A stretch of DNA of 64,000 bases from an uncultured Pseudomonadales bacterium. GTDB taxonomy: Bacteria > Pseudomonadota > Gammaproteobacteria > Pseudomonadales > Azotimanducaceae. The notes under the pieces were generated by a model. The model saw nothing but the letters and a program-made list of their open reading frames with translations. It was not told the DNA's origin and did not search any database. Positions 45,648 to 53,473 of the stretch are shown here, piece by piece (the stretch's first letter is position 1; each line of letters starts with the position of its first letter). A program made the translations under genes and the position numbers. The stretch is from the NCBI GenBank assembly GCA_938017975.1, contig CALIKQ010000003.1, positions 1-64,000 on the forward strand, in the 5' to 3' direction.

Positions 45648-46348
45648 GCGCTCAATCCACGAACTGGTACAGCAGCGCCATGAACCGCCGATGCCGCATC
45701 GGACGCTAAAAACCCAATCACGTCCGCAAGTTTGGATGTTGGAACCCAGTGCTCAAATTGGGCGTCAGGCATATCCTCACGATTCTTTGGCGTATCGATC
45801 ACACTCGGCAACACACAATTGACGTTGACGCCTTGATGCCGCACCTCTTCAGCCAAGCTTTCGGTCAACCGCTCGGTCGCTGCCTTAGAGGCAAGATAGG
45901 CGCCCATGTTGGCTTGCCCGCGATTGGCTGCAACCGCCCCCACATTGATCACTTTGCCAAAGCCTCTAGAAACCATGGCGGGAATGACATTCTGTGTCAT
46001 ATAAATTACAGCCTTGGTGTTGAGATCAAACAGAAAATTCCATGTTGCATCTGAGGTTTCGTGGACAGCCTCACCCATCTGAAAACCGCCGGCAATATTA
46101 CACAGCACATCAATGCGGCCACGCTGATCGAGGAGACTGGCCGTCAAGTCGCGACAGGCCTCTCGATCGGTTAAGTCGCAAACTCGGTGCTGGCAACTGG
46201 CGGTCTGCTCACCCAAGGCCTCTGTTAATAACGTCGCACTATAGTCGACAGCCACAACCCGAGCTCCCCGACTGCCAAAATGTTCGACAACAGCCTGTCC
46301 GAGCGCCCCAGCACCCCCGGTGACCACCACAACTTGATCATCAAACAT
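45644..46348 (-). CDS. Short-chain dehydrogenase/reductase
   Basis: A 234-residue classical SDR oxidoreductase. The cofactor loop is VTGGAGALGQ (about 9-18), NIAGG near 85, and the catalytic YLASK at about 152-156. The usual catalytic Ser position reads INVGAVAA, a known feature of one SDR subgroup in which Ser is replaced or shifted. The first acidic residue after beta-2 (VAVDYSATL, Asp) favours NAD(H). The substrate is unknown. Divergent from the molybdopterin gene at 46426, with 77 bases between. Coupled by a four-base overlap to the Nudix gene downstream. Confidence 0.88.
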   Translation of the reverse strand: MFDDQVVVVTGGAGALGQAVVEHFGSRGARVVAVDYSATLLTEALGEQTASCQHRVCDLTDREACRDLTASLLDQRGRIDVLCNIAGGFQMGEAVHETSDATWNFLFDLNTKAVIYMTQNVIPAMVSRGFGKVINVGAVAANRGQANMGAYLASKAATERLTESLAEEVRHQGVNVNCVLPSVIDTPKNREDMPDAQFEHWVPTSKLADVIGFLASDAASAVHGAAVPVRGLSA

Positions 46349-46425
46349 ATCCCGTTCTCCTCACTTGAATTCAGCGATGCTAAAGGCTTTACTGGGGGAT
46401 TCCAAGTCCAAGACAAGAGCGCCAC

Positions 46426-48546
46426 ATGACCTCGAAAACGGAGAAACAAACATTTTGCAGAGTCTGTGAGCCAAGCTGCGGGCTCATTGCAAGCCTTGAA
46501 GATGGTGCGATCACATCGCTCAAGCCAGACCGAGAGCATCCAATTACGAAAGGTTTCGCGTGTCACAAAGGACTCGCAGTACTCGACATTCATCAGGATC
46601 CAGACCGCCTGAACTGGCCACTCATGCGCCGCGGCGCCAACCTCGAACGGACATCCTGGGGTGAGGCAGCGGTGACGGTCGGCGACCGAATCAAAGCACT
46701 ACAAGCAACTTATGGTGACCACGCCATTGGTGTCTATACCGGCAATCCTTTGGCGTTTAACTCCACGGCAGGCCCAGCCATTGGCTCCTTTGTAAGCGCG
46801 ATTGGCAGCCGACGAAACTTTAGTTCAGGCACACAAGACTGCTCCAACAAATTCGCGGCCTCTGAGGCTGTCTTTGGGTCGAGCACCATTCATCCTATTC
46901 CTGACATCGGCCACACCGACTTCTTACTCATCCTGGGCGCAAACCCACGTGTGTCTCATATGAGTTTTGTGTCGATCGCCGACCCCATCGCCGAACTGCG
47001 AGCCGCTAAGAAACGCGGCGCGCGCCTCGTCTTCGTTGATCCAAGGCTTAACGAATCCGTCAGTGGCCTGGGCGAACTCCTTCAGATAAAACCGGACACC
47101 GACACTTATTTGCTCGCAGCCATGGTCAATCACTGTTTCAGCCATGGGCTGATCGACGCCGCGGTAACCACTCAATATGCCCAAGGCCTTGATCATCTCA
47201 GGGCGTTCGCAGCCGAGTACTCCGCCCAGAAAGTTGCGTCCGTCGTCGGTTTGTCCGCCGAAGCGATCGAGCAAATGGCTACCGACTTTGCAACGGCAGA
47301 ACGCGCAGCAGTCTACATGTCAACGGGCGTTAACATGGGGCGCCAGGGCGCGCTCGCCTACTGGTTGCTCTACATGTTGAGTTTTATCACCGGCAACCTG
47401 GGCCGCCAAGGCGGAAATAAATACGCCCAAGGCTTTTATCCCGCCGCAAAAGCTGGCGCAACCCGCGGCCAAGCACCCACTTTCGAGGATTCTCCATTTG
47501 GATCCATTCGGAAAATTCGAGGTTCGCTGCCGGGCAACTTGATGGCCGATATGATTCTAAATGACCCTAACCCCATTCGAGGACTGGTGGTGATCTCTGG
47601 CAATCCGTTGCTCTCTATTGGTAATAGCCAGCAGATGAAGGCGGCGCTTGAAAAGTTAGAGTTCTTGGTCGTGATTGATATCTATCCCAGTGCCACCAGC
47701 GAGTATGCTGATGTTGTGCTGCCGGCAACGGACATGTTGGAGCGTGCCGACATCAACCTATCCGGACTGGGCTTACAATATCAACCCTTCGTTCAATTCA
47801 CTGAGCCCATGACAAAACCTGGCTTCGAGCGGAGGCCTGAATGGCAAATTATGGCGCTGCTCGAACAAGGTTATGAGCAGGGTAATATCGATGAGGCACA
47901 AATACCCGACCCCTTTTCTCGCCTGAACCATATGCTCAAAGCCTCGGACACCAGCATAGAAGCCCTGATGAATGAACCTGTACCTGTGAAAGTGTTGCCA
48001 TCACCGAATCCAGAAACGTTCTTTGACTCAGTCATACAAACTGAGGCAGGACTGATCGATTGCTGCCCAGATTCCATGGCGGATGCTCGAACACGTTGCG
48101 CAGATATATTTAAGGAACTTGAGCGTGAATCGCCCAGTCAACTCAAAATGATTAGCCGACGCACCAACTATATGCTCAACAGCTGGTTCCATAATCTGAC
48201 TCGGCTAAAGCGCCCTAAACACCGAGATAATCCGCTGTATATGCATCCCGATGATGCCGCTGACCGGCAGATTACCGCCGGCGAAATAGTCACGATCGCT
48301 AACAACGCTGGGGCTCTCGAGGTCAGAGTGGAAATGGACGCAACGCTGCGACCTGGGGTTGTCGCAATGACTCATGGCTGGGGTCATCAAGGCTCATCAA
48401 TGCAAACAGCAGCTAGCTTCCCGGGCGCGAATTGCAATGTGCTGCTGCCATCAGGGCCCGACAGTTTTGATCCCTTCAGTAATCAATCATTCATGACGGG
48501 GATCCCGGTTGAAGTTCGACCTTCCGTCTCAGGCCGCGCAGTTTAA
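46426..48546 (+). CDS. Molybdopterin oxidoreductase (DMSO reductase/FdhF-like), orphan catalytic subunit
   Basis: A 706-residue bis-MGD enzyme-like protein. The N-terminal iron-sulfur motif is Cys11-x2-Cys14-x3-Cys18-x27-Cys46 (CRVCEPSCG ... GFACHKG). The central domains carry the GANPRVSH and VISGNPLLS cofactor loops, and the C-terminal cofactor-binding domain begins near NPLYMHPDDAADR. By eye the position that normally holds the Mo-ligand Cys or Sec (FdhF Sec140) aligns to Ala144 within QDCSNKFAASEA. No TAT signal, so it acts in the cytoplasm; no electron-transfer subunit or chaperone gene is adjacent. Substrate not known. It diverges from the SDR gene. Confidence 0.85.
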   Translation: MTSKTEKQTFCRVCEPSCGLIASLEDGAITSLKPDREHPITKGFACHKGLAVLDIHQDPDRLNWPLMRRGANLERTSWGEAAVTVGDRIKALQATYGDHAIGVYTGNPLAFNSTAGPAIGSFVSAIGSRRNFSSGTQDCSNKFAASEAVFGSSTIHPIPDIGHTDFLLILGANPRVSHMSFVSIADPIAELRAAKKRGARLVFVDPRLNESVSGLGELLQIKPDTDTYLLAAMVNHCFSHGLIDAAVTTQYAQGLDHLRAFAAEYSAQKVASVVGLSAEAIEQMATDFATAERAAVYMSTGVNMGRQGALAYWLLYMLSFITGNLGRQGGNKYAQGFYPAAKAGATRGQAPTFEDSPFGSIRKIRGSLPGNLMADMILNDPNPIRGLVVISGNPLLSIGNSQQMKAALEKLEFLVVIDIYPSATSEYADVVLPATDMLERADINLSGLGLQYQPFVQFTEPMTKPGFERRPEWQIMALLEQGYEQGNIDEAQIPDPFSRLNHMLKASDTSIEALMNEPVPVKVLPSPNPETFFDSVIQTEAGLIDCCPDSMADARTRCADIFKELERESPSQLKMISRRTNYMLNSWFHNLTRLKRPKHRDNPLYMHPDDAADRQITAGEIVTIANNAGALEVRVEMDATLRPGVVAMTHGWGHQGSSMQTAASFPGANCNVLLPSGPDSFDPFSNQSFMTGIPVEVRPSVSGRAV

Positions 48547-48923
48547 CACCAGGGGGGGCCGTTGGCGGAACCCGTCTCGGTGTAAAAAGCTCAGAGGGGC
48601 CTGACTGATCAGTATTAACTGCAGACTTGAGCGCAGACTGATGGCTCACCTCAGAAAAGGCGGGGCTTTGATCAAGATTGGGCCACCCTTTTTTGACCTT
48701 GTTTCAAACTCTGGTGGGCATCTCTGATTACCCAAATAGCGTTCCAAGTGAGAACGCCATTGATTCAGCGAATTTAAGGAGCAGCCGCTCGGACAGAGCC
48801 CCCTATCCCAATGCACTGACACAGCGATTATGGCCCGTCGATGGCACTTAGATTGGGTTTTTATCCATGGTTTAAACCGTCATCACTTGCCCATCTCATT
48901 TTTTATGGTATAAAAGCGCGCTT
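48547..48923. other. Intergenic region upstream of the MerC-type gene
   Basis: About 375 bases. It begins with a G-run (GGGGGGG) a few bases past the preceding stop. A 10-bp palindrome GGTTTAAACC lies at 48869-48878, and the promoter of the MerC-type gene occupies the last 40 bases. Nothing else coding or RNA-like was recognised. Confidence 0.4.
48887..48915 (+). promoter_or_regulatory. Promoter and overlapping inverted repeat before the MerC-type gene
   Basis: TTGCCC (-35) and TATAAA (-10) are separated by 16 bases. The -10 box ends at 48914 and the ATG is at 48924, so a transcript starting about seven bases after the -10 box would have almost no leader, and no ribosome site is visible. The inverted repeat TTTTAT-GGT-ATAAAA (48901-48915) overlaps the -10 box and would suit a repressor. 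Regulator not known; a metal-responsive Fur/Zur-type protein is a guess. Confidence 0.5.
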
Positions 48924-49349
48924 ATGAAGTTTCAGCCACCTACAGTTTTGACCGACAATCTAGACCGTCTCGGAATTTTTCTCTCCGCGACTTGCTTACT
49001 GCATTGTTTGGCGTTACCCGTCCTGCTGACCCTTGCCCCGATTGCGCAGTCCAGTTTCCTCGATGAACACACCTTTCACGTGCTTTTACTGTGGTTTATT
49101 GTGCCCACTAGCTTGATCGCACTGGGCATTGGCTGCCGAGACCATAGAGATTCGATCATTTTGATGCTAGGCGCTGCTGGACTCACCTTGCTGGTTGCCG
49201 TCGCGCTGGTTGGCCATACCTACATCGGTGAGCGCACCGAGCGCATCTTGACGATTGTAGCGGGACTAATGCTGGCCGCCGCACACATCAGAAATTTCCG
49301 AGTTTGCCGCGCTATGCGATGCGATCATGAGACAAGCCAGCATCATTGA
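48924..49349 (+). CDS. MerC-family membrane protein
   Basis: A 141-residue inner-membrane protein with about four hydrophobic segments. The MerC pattern is clear: DRLGIFLSATCLLHCLALP, in which the TM1 cysteine pair (Cys24 and Cys28) would bind a metal ion, followed by GIGCRDHRD between segments. MerC transports mercuric ion, but chromosomal MerC-like proteins without mer operon partners are often thought to handle other metals or serve unknown roles. No merR, merA or merT is near. Its 3' end overlaps the convergent Nudix gene by 38 bases. Possible leaderless translation is described with the promoter. Confidence 0.85.
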   Translation: MKFQPPTVLTDNLDRLGIFLSATCLLHCLALPVLLTLAPIAQSSFLDEHTFHVLLLWFIVPTSLIALGIGCRDHRDSIILMLGAAGLTLLVAVALVGHTYIGERTERILTIVAGLMLAAAHIRNFRVCRAMRCDHETSQHH

Positions 49350-49986
49350 GACATCGCATCAAATGGATCAACAACGACACAGTTGGTCCGCCGACCTGAA
49401 CGGATTGCCATCGAAATTGAAAATTCGCGCGCCCTAATCCGCGACCAATGATCCGATAATGATCAGGGTTTTGAAGTACTTTAAGGGGAATTTCAATAAG
49501 CTCAGACACCTCGTCCGCATTTAATCGGCACAGACAGTCGGGCATCGCCTTAAAAACATGCGCTTCAATCAAAAACCCTGACTGGGTGTAATAGTGGCCC
49601 ATACACCCGAGCCAGGTTAAATCCTGAGCTGAAAGCCCTATTTCCTCTTCGGTTTCACGCACCGCCGCATCCCGCAGCGAGTCATCGGAAACTGCCTCGC
49701 GGCCGCCAGGAAAGCACCACTGTCCGCCAAAACGGATTTTAAAACTGCGCCGGGTCAGCAACAGGGGGAAATCAGGCTGATCACGCAGGATGATCGCGAC
49801 TGCTGAGCGCCTTGCAGTGGCTTTAATCCGTTGCCCAACCATAGGTTCAAGGTGGGGATTGGGCCATTCGACCTCGCTGCCCAAACCTTGTAGACGCTGC
49901 TGAACCAAAATTGAATCAAGCTCAGTGGGGGAAAACCTCAACCACTTCTGACGGTGCTCAAGATAGGGATCTTTCGCCAAGGACAT
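49312..49986 (-). CDS. CoA pyrophosphatase-type Nudix hydrolase (NudL/YeaB-like)
   Basis: A 224-residue cytoplasmic enzyme. The Nudix box reads GGREAVSDDSLRDAAVRETEEEIGL (about 94-118; note its ends GGREA and RETEEEIGL), and the LLLTRRSFKIRFGGQWCFPGG stretch before it (LLLTRR ... CFPGG) carries the CoA-recognition UPF0035-like motif usual in NudL. It would cleave CoA to phosphopantetheine and 3',5'-ADP. The last 38 bases overlap the convergent MerC-type gene; the shared end encodes SHDRIA here. The ATG at 49986 gives the usual N-terminal length. Confidence 0.87.
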   Translation of the reverse strand: MSLAKDPYLEHRQKWLRFSPTELDSILVQQRLQGLGSEVEWPNPHLEPMVGQRIKATARRSAVAIILRDQPDFPLLLTRRSFKIRFGGQWCFPGGREAVSDDSLRDAAVRETEEEIGLSAQDLTWLGCMGHYYTQSGFLIEAHVFKAMPDCLCRLNADEVSELIEIPLKVLQNPDHYRIIGRGLGRANFQFRWQSVQVGGPTVSLLIHLMRCLNDAGLSHDRIA

Positions 49987-50085
49987 CGCTTTCCTTAATC
50001 GACTAAGCGTCTGTCGCTACTAGGGATGATGAATCGAGAAGCGCGTCAAAATAGGACTCATCGGAGCTCAAACCGGGAAAAGCGA

Positions 50086-50973
50086 CTAATCCCCAGCTCG
50101 TAGTTGTTCTTTAAGTTCTCGATAACCAATGAGATGAATTCCCTGCGCCAGGGCAAAGTCTCTGAGCCGTTGATCGGAAAATGCCACAAAATCAGCATGT
50201 CGAGAAGCGTGCGTGTCGGCGATGGCGGCCAGCTCTTCTCCGTCAACAGCAGGATGAAAGAGCAAATGGGTTAAACCGGGCGCTACTTTGCTGATGAGAT
50301 TTTTATAAAACGCCGATTTCTCGTTCAAAGGGACCATCGTTTCAATCAGAATATCATCCAGCGTTGGGTTTTTCTCCTGCTGAACCATCTCTAAAATCTC
50401 CAAGTAACCCTCTGCCATCTCTCCTTCACCCAAACTCTCCAGCCGGTCACGGGTGATTCTGGGTAAAAAAGCCGGTATCTGATACTCAGCCGCCAACCCA
50501 AGATAGCGCGCTAGGAACTTAGGATGCACCACCGAGCCCATATGTGTGTCGATGTGCGTCACATCAATGCCCGCTTCAAGTGCCCGATCAATCTGAGCGC
50601 GCATTTCCGCCTCTGCTGCATCGACCTTCACATGACGAATGGCATCCTCACGCGTTGCCCACAAGTAACCACTCGCATCCAGAAGACCAGAGGCCGGATC
50701 ACGGGTACTGAGCGCGGGCCAACGGAACGTAGGATACTCGGCCGTGAGCGTCAGATGCACCCCCAGGTCGAGCTCAGGGTGGGCAGCCGACATCATTGCG
50801 GCCTCTTGAAACCACGGGGCATTAACCAAAATCGAAGCGCAAGTCGCCGAACCCTCGGTCAAGCATTGCAAAGACGCTTGGTTCGCCGCATGGCAAAATC
50901 CCATGTCGTCGATATGGGTAATGAGGACTCTGTCTTCAGGTCCATATCCCATTTTTTTAAGAAAAGGATTCAT
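50086..50973 (-). CDS. ChbG/HpnK (YdjC)-type carbohydrate deacetylase
   Basis: A 295-residue cytoplasmic metal-dependent deacetylase. Motif 1 is ITHIDDMGFCHAANQA (Asp22-Asp23 as base and metal ligand); metal histidines follow in GVHLTLT and THIDTHMGSV; LLFHPAVD near 245 is also typical. Relatives remove acetyl from chitooligosaccharides or hopanoid precursors. The ATG at 50973 lies one base after the thiolase-like gene stop (TGA-A-ATG), which fixes the start; the frame upstream to 51090 is just a shadow of that gene. It is therefore the second gene of an operon. Confidence 0.87.
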   Translation of the reverse strand: MNPFLKKMGYGPEDRVLITHIDDMGFCHAANQASLQCLTEGSATCASILVNAPWFQEAAMMSAAHPELDLGVHLTLTAEYPTFRWPALSTRDPASGLLDASGYLWATREDAIRHVKVDAAEAEMRAQIDRALEAGIDVTHIDTHMGSVVHPKFLARYLGLAAEYQIPAFLPRITRDRLESLGEGEMAEGYLEILEMVQQEKNPTLDDILIETMVPLNEKSAFYKNLISKVAPGLTHLLFHPAVDGEELAAIADTHASRHADFVAFSDQRLRDFALAQGIHLIGYRELKEQLRAGD

Positions 50974-50974
50974 T

Positions 50975-52441
50975 TCAACAGAAATTTGCAAGGCCCTCCG
51001 CGGAAACCTCAACCTGCAAGCCGCAATTCTCACGCTCGACCATCTCCGCAAGAACAAGAGGATCTTCAACGTTGGCCCAAACCCGGTCACCTTGATCCGT
51101 CAGACAAACCAAATGTCCAACGCTGGGCCCCTGAGCACCATACATAATGGTGTAAGACTCAACCGTTGCCTTGCCGGCATAGGCATCAAGAACCGTCTTC
51201 GTAGGCAAGGCGTCGACCTCGTCTTGAACGTCTTCAAACGCAAAATCCTTAGCCGGTGCGGTAGCGCTATACACGCCAAAAGAGTGCTTTGTCAGATATC
51301 CCCCGTTCGCCGTAATCAAACCGATCTCCGAGGGATTCAGGCGACTGAGCTCCACCATTCGAGCAATGCTGTGCATGACATAGTTATTCAAAGGCCCGCC
51401 ACCGAATGTCAGACCACCGGTAATCGTCAAGGGTTGATTTTCATCTAGACCAAGCTCCTTGGCTGCAATCTGTACGGCCGAGGGAAAACAGCTGTACACA
51501 TCTACGCGATCGAGGTCAGCCACCTCCACGCCCGCAAGCGCCAGCGCTTTACGGCCCGCCAATCGAATCGCGGGGGACGAATGCAGGTTATCGCGATTGG
51601 AAACCGCATAGGTATCGTGAGCATTCGCGCCAGACCATGGATACACCCACTTTGCCTGGGGCACGCCTAATGCTTGCGCTCTCTCGACGCTCATCATGAT
51701 GAGCGCCGCACCCATATCTACCGCATTATTTGAGTTCATGAGCTTGGGATAAGGAAAACTGACCATGCGATTGCGCGCTGATGGCGTGGCGATATCCTCG
51801 GCTGACATTGCTTGTTGAATCCAAGCACTGGGGTTATTTTGCGCAACCGCACTGAAGCCACTCCAAAGCTTCGATACCCTTGCGCGATGAGCTTGGATGG
51901 ATTCTCCCCGCGCATATCGGACGGCATTTTCAAAAATTGGATACATTTGAATTGGCGCTAAGACACCTCTGGCAACCTCCGCATCGCAAGACATCGGTAC
52001 TTCTTCATCAAGCATCTTGTCGTAGGCACCTGCCGTTTCGAGGTACTCCATCTCTTGACCTTGCTTGGCCAGTTTCGCCTGTGCATTGCCCGTCTCGGCA
52101 CCCGCGAGCAACACCACATGATTTAGACCCTGCAAAATATCTTGGGCGGTCTGGTTTACCAGAGCCTGTACCGAGTTACCGCCAAAAGGCGTGCCGACCC
52201 GCTCCGCGCTCGGTACGCCGAGTTGTTCGGCCAAATAGCCCGCTGGCTGCTTGTACCGCCATCGACCTCGCACAACCCGCACACTGTCGATTTGGGCCAT
52301 TAGCTCAACCGCTTCGGCATCCTCCACCGCAGCCCGAGCCGCGTCGAGCATCAAAAGCAGCGGTTCTTTGGCTTCCGAGACATCGTCAAAACGCTGAAGA
52401 ATTTGGCTTACGCCTACTAAGACAGGTGTATTGGGGTTCAT
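50975..52441 (-). CDS. Thiolase-like acetyl-CoA acetyltransferase family protein
   Basis: A 488-residue member of the long, thiolase-like subfamily (SCP-x-related). Thiolase-fold marks are LLAGAE near 120, DVYSCFPSAVQIAAKELGL and GGLTFGGGPLNNYVMH at about 340-375, and TANGGYLTKHSFGVYS near 400. At the place where true thiolases carry the acyl-accepting Cys, the sequence reads TPFGGNSVQALV, with no Cys, as is usual in this subfamily. It may bind or isomerise acyl-CoA instead of condensing it. The start at 52441 has GGAG six bases upstream. It heads an operon with the deacetylase and diverges from the LLM gene. Confidence 0.85.
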   Translation of the reverse strand: MNPNTPVLVGVSQILQRFDDVSEAKEPLLLMLDAARAAVEDAEAVELMAQIDSVRVVRGRWRYKQPAGYLAEQLGVPSAERVGTPFGGNSVQALVNQTAQDILQGLNHVVLLAGAETGNAQAKLAKQGQEMEYLETAGAYDKMLDEEVPMSCDAEVARGVLAPIQMYPIFENAVRYARGESIQAHRARVSKLWSGFSAVAQNNPSAWIQQAMSAEDIATPSARNRMVSFPYPKLMNSNNAVDMGAALIMMSVERAQALGVPQAKWVYPWSGANAHDTYAVSNRDNLHSSPAIRLAGRKALALAGVEVADLDRVDVYSCFPSAVQIAAKELGLDENQPLTITGGLTFGGGPLNNYVMHSIARMVELSRLNPSEIGLITANGGYLTKHSFGVYSATAPAKDFAFEDVQDEVDALPTKTVLDAYAGKATVESYTIMYGAQGPSVGHLVCLTDQGDRVWANVEDPLVLAEMVERENCGLQVEVSAEGLANFC

Positions 52442-52556
52442 GATAGGCTCCAGATTCCGAGGACCGTATTCTGCCACAAGCTGTAGTGGTTTTCACAAGA
52501 GCACCAAGGTACCCTTGGCATCGAATGCTTTAAGTCACTCCGACAACGGTGAATCT

Positions 52557-53471
52557 TTGAAAATCGCAGTAACCGCCTGGGACCTCAACCGAACTGAAGC
52601 ACTCGCCCAAGTGCCCGAGCAGGCGGTTATCGCTGAACGGATGGGATTCTCGGGATTTTGGCTACCCGAAAATCACTTTGCGGGCCCCGCCGCTTTGAGT
52701 GCGCCGCTGATCTTACTTGCAGGCGCAGCAAGCAGAACACAAACCATTGATTTGGGAACGACTTCTCTGGTGTTACCGATTCGTCATCCAGTCAGCGTTG
52801 CCGAAGAAGTTGCAACCCTTGATCAGCTCTGCGGCGGAAGACTGATCCTGGGCCTTGGTCGAGGCTTCAGCAATGATCTGTTCGAAGTATTTGGCGTTGA
52901 CCCAAAACAAAAAAGAACCCTCTTTAAAGCAGCGCTTAATCGCATGATCGCGCTCTGGCAGGGCGAGACTGTTGGGAACAGCAATGAGCGCAACATCTAT
53001 GTGTCACCAGCGCCTCATCAATCCCCCTATCCACGAATTTGGATTGCGGCTTTTGGTCCCTTGGCGCTCAAGCAGGCGGCGGCTTTTGGCTGTCCATATC
53101 TCGCCTCGCCAATGGAGAGTTTCGGTGAGCTAAAGCAGAATCTGGAAATCTACCACGCTGCGCTCTCAGAGACCCAAAACGTGATCCCAGACTGCGTACC
53201 CATTATGCGAACCATTTTTATCACCCACGATGTTGGTCGGGCCGATGCGGTAAGCGCGCAGCTCAGCCTCGAGCACCAACAACGATCCACCGAGCAACCG
53301 CGCAACGACCCACCATTCCTAGTCGGCACACCACAGGCCGTCAAAGATCAGTTGACGCGTTATAAGGATGAATTGGGCATGAACTATCTGGTTGCGCGAG
53401 GTCGAATCAAAGGTGTCTCAAACGAGGAGCAACTGGACTCCCACGCACGACTCCTAGATTTGGCACTTTAA
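52557..53471 (+). CDS. LLM-class flavin-dependent monooxygenase
   Basis: A ~304-residue flavoprotein of the luciferase-like family, using FMN or F420. Characteristic are the strand-helix opening (KIAVTAWDL), GFSGFWLPENHF near 33-44, TTSLVLPIRHPVSVAEEVATLDQL and LGLGRGF near 95-101, with the C-terminal FLVGTPQAVKDQL. The start is uncertain: no ATG lies between the divergent gene and the conserved onset, so I use TTG at 52557, preceded by GGTGA. A frame reaching back to 52431 would overlap the thiolase-like gene. It ends two bases from the convergent M48 gene. Substrate unknown. Confidence 0.83.
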   Translation: MKIAVTAWDLNRTEALAQVPEQAVIAERMGFSGFWLPENHFAGPAALSAPLILLAGAASRTQTIDLGTTSLVLPIRHPVSVAEEVATLDQLCGGRLILGLGRGFSNDLFEVFGVDPKQKRTLFKAALNRMIALWQGETVGNSNERNIYVSPAPHQSPYPRIWIAAFGPLALKQAAAFGCPYLASPMESFGELKQNLEIYHAALSETQNVIPDCVPIMRTIFITHDVGRADAVSAQLSLEHQQRSTEQPRNDPPFLVGTPQAVKDQLTRYKDELGMNYLVARGRIKGVSNEEQLDSHARLLDLAL

Positions 53472-53473
53472 TC

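Noticed and set aside
48843-48858. TGGCAC followed by TTGGG, suggesting a sigma-54 promoter before the MerC-type gene.
   Set aside because: The downstream element lacks the GC pair at the required spacing, and a normal -35/-10 pair lies closer to the gene.
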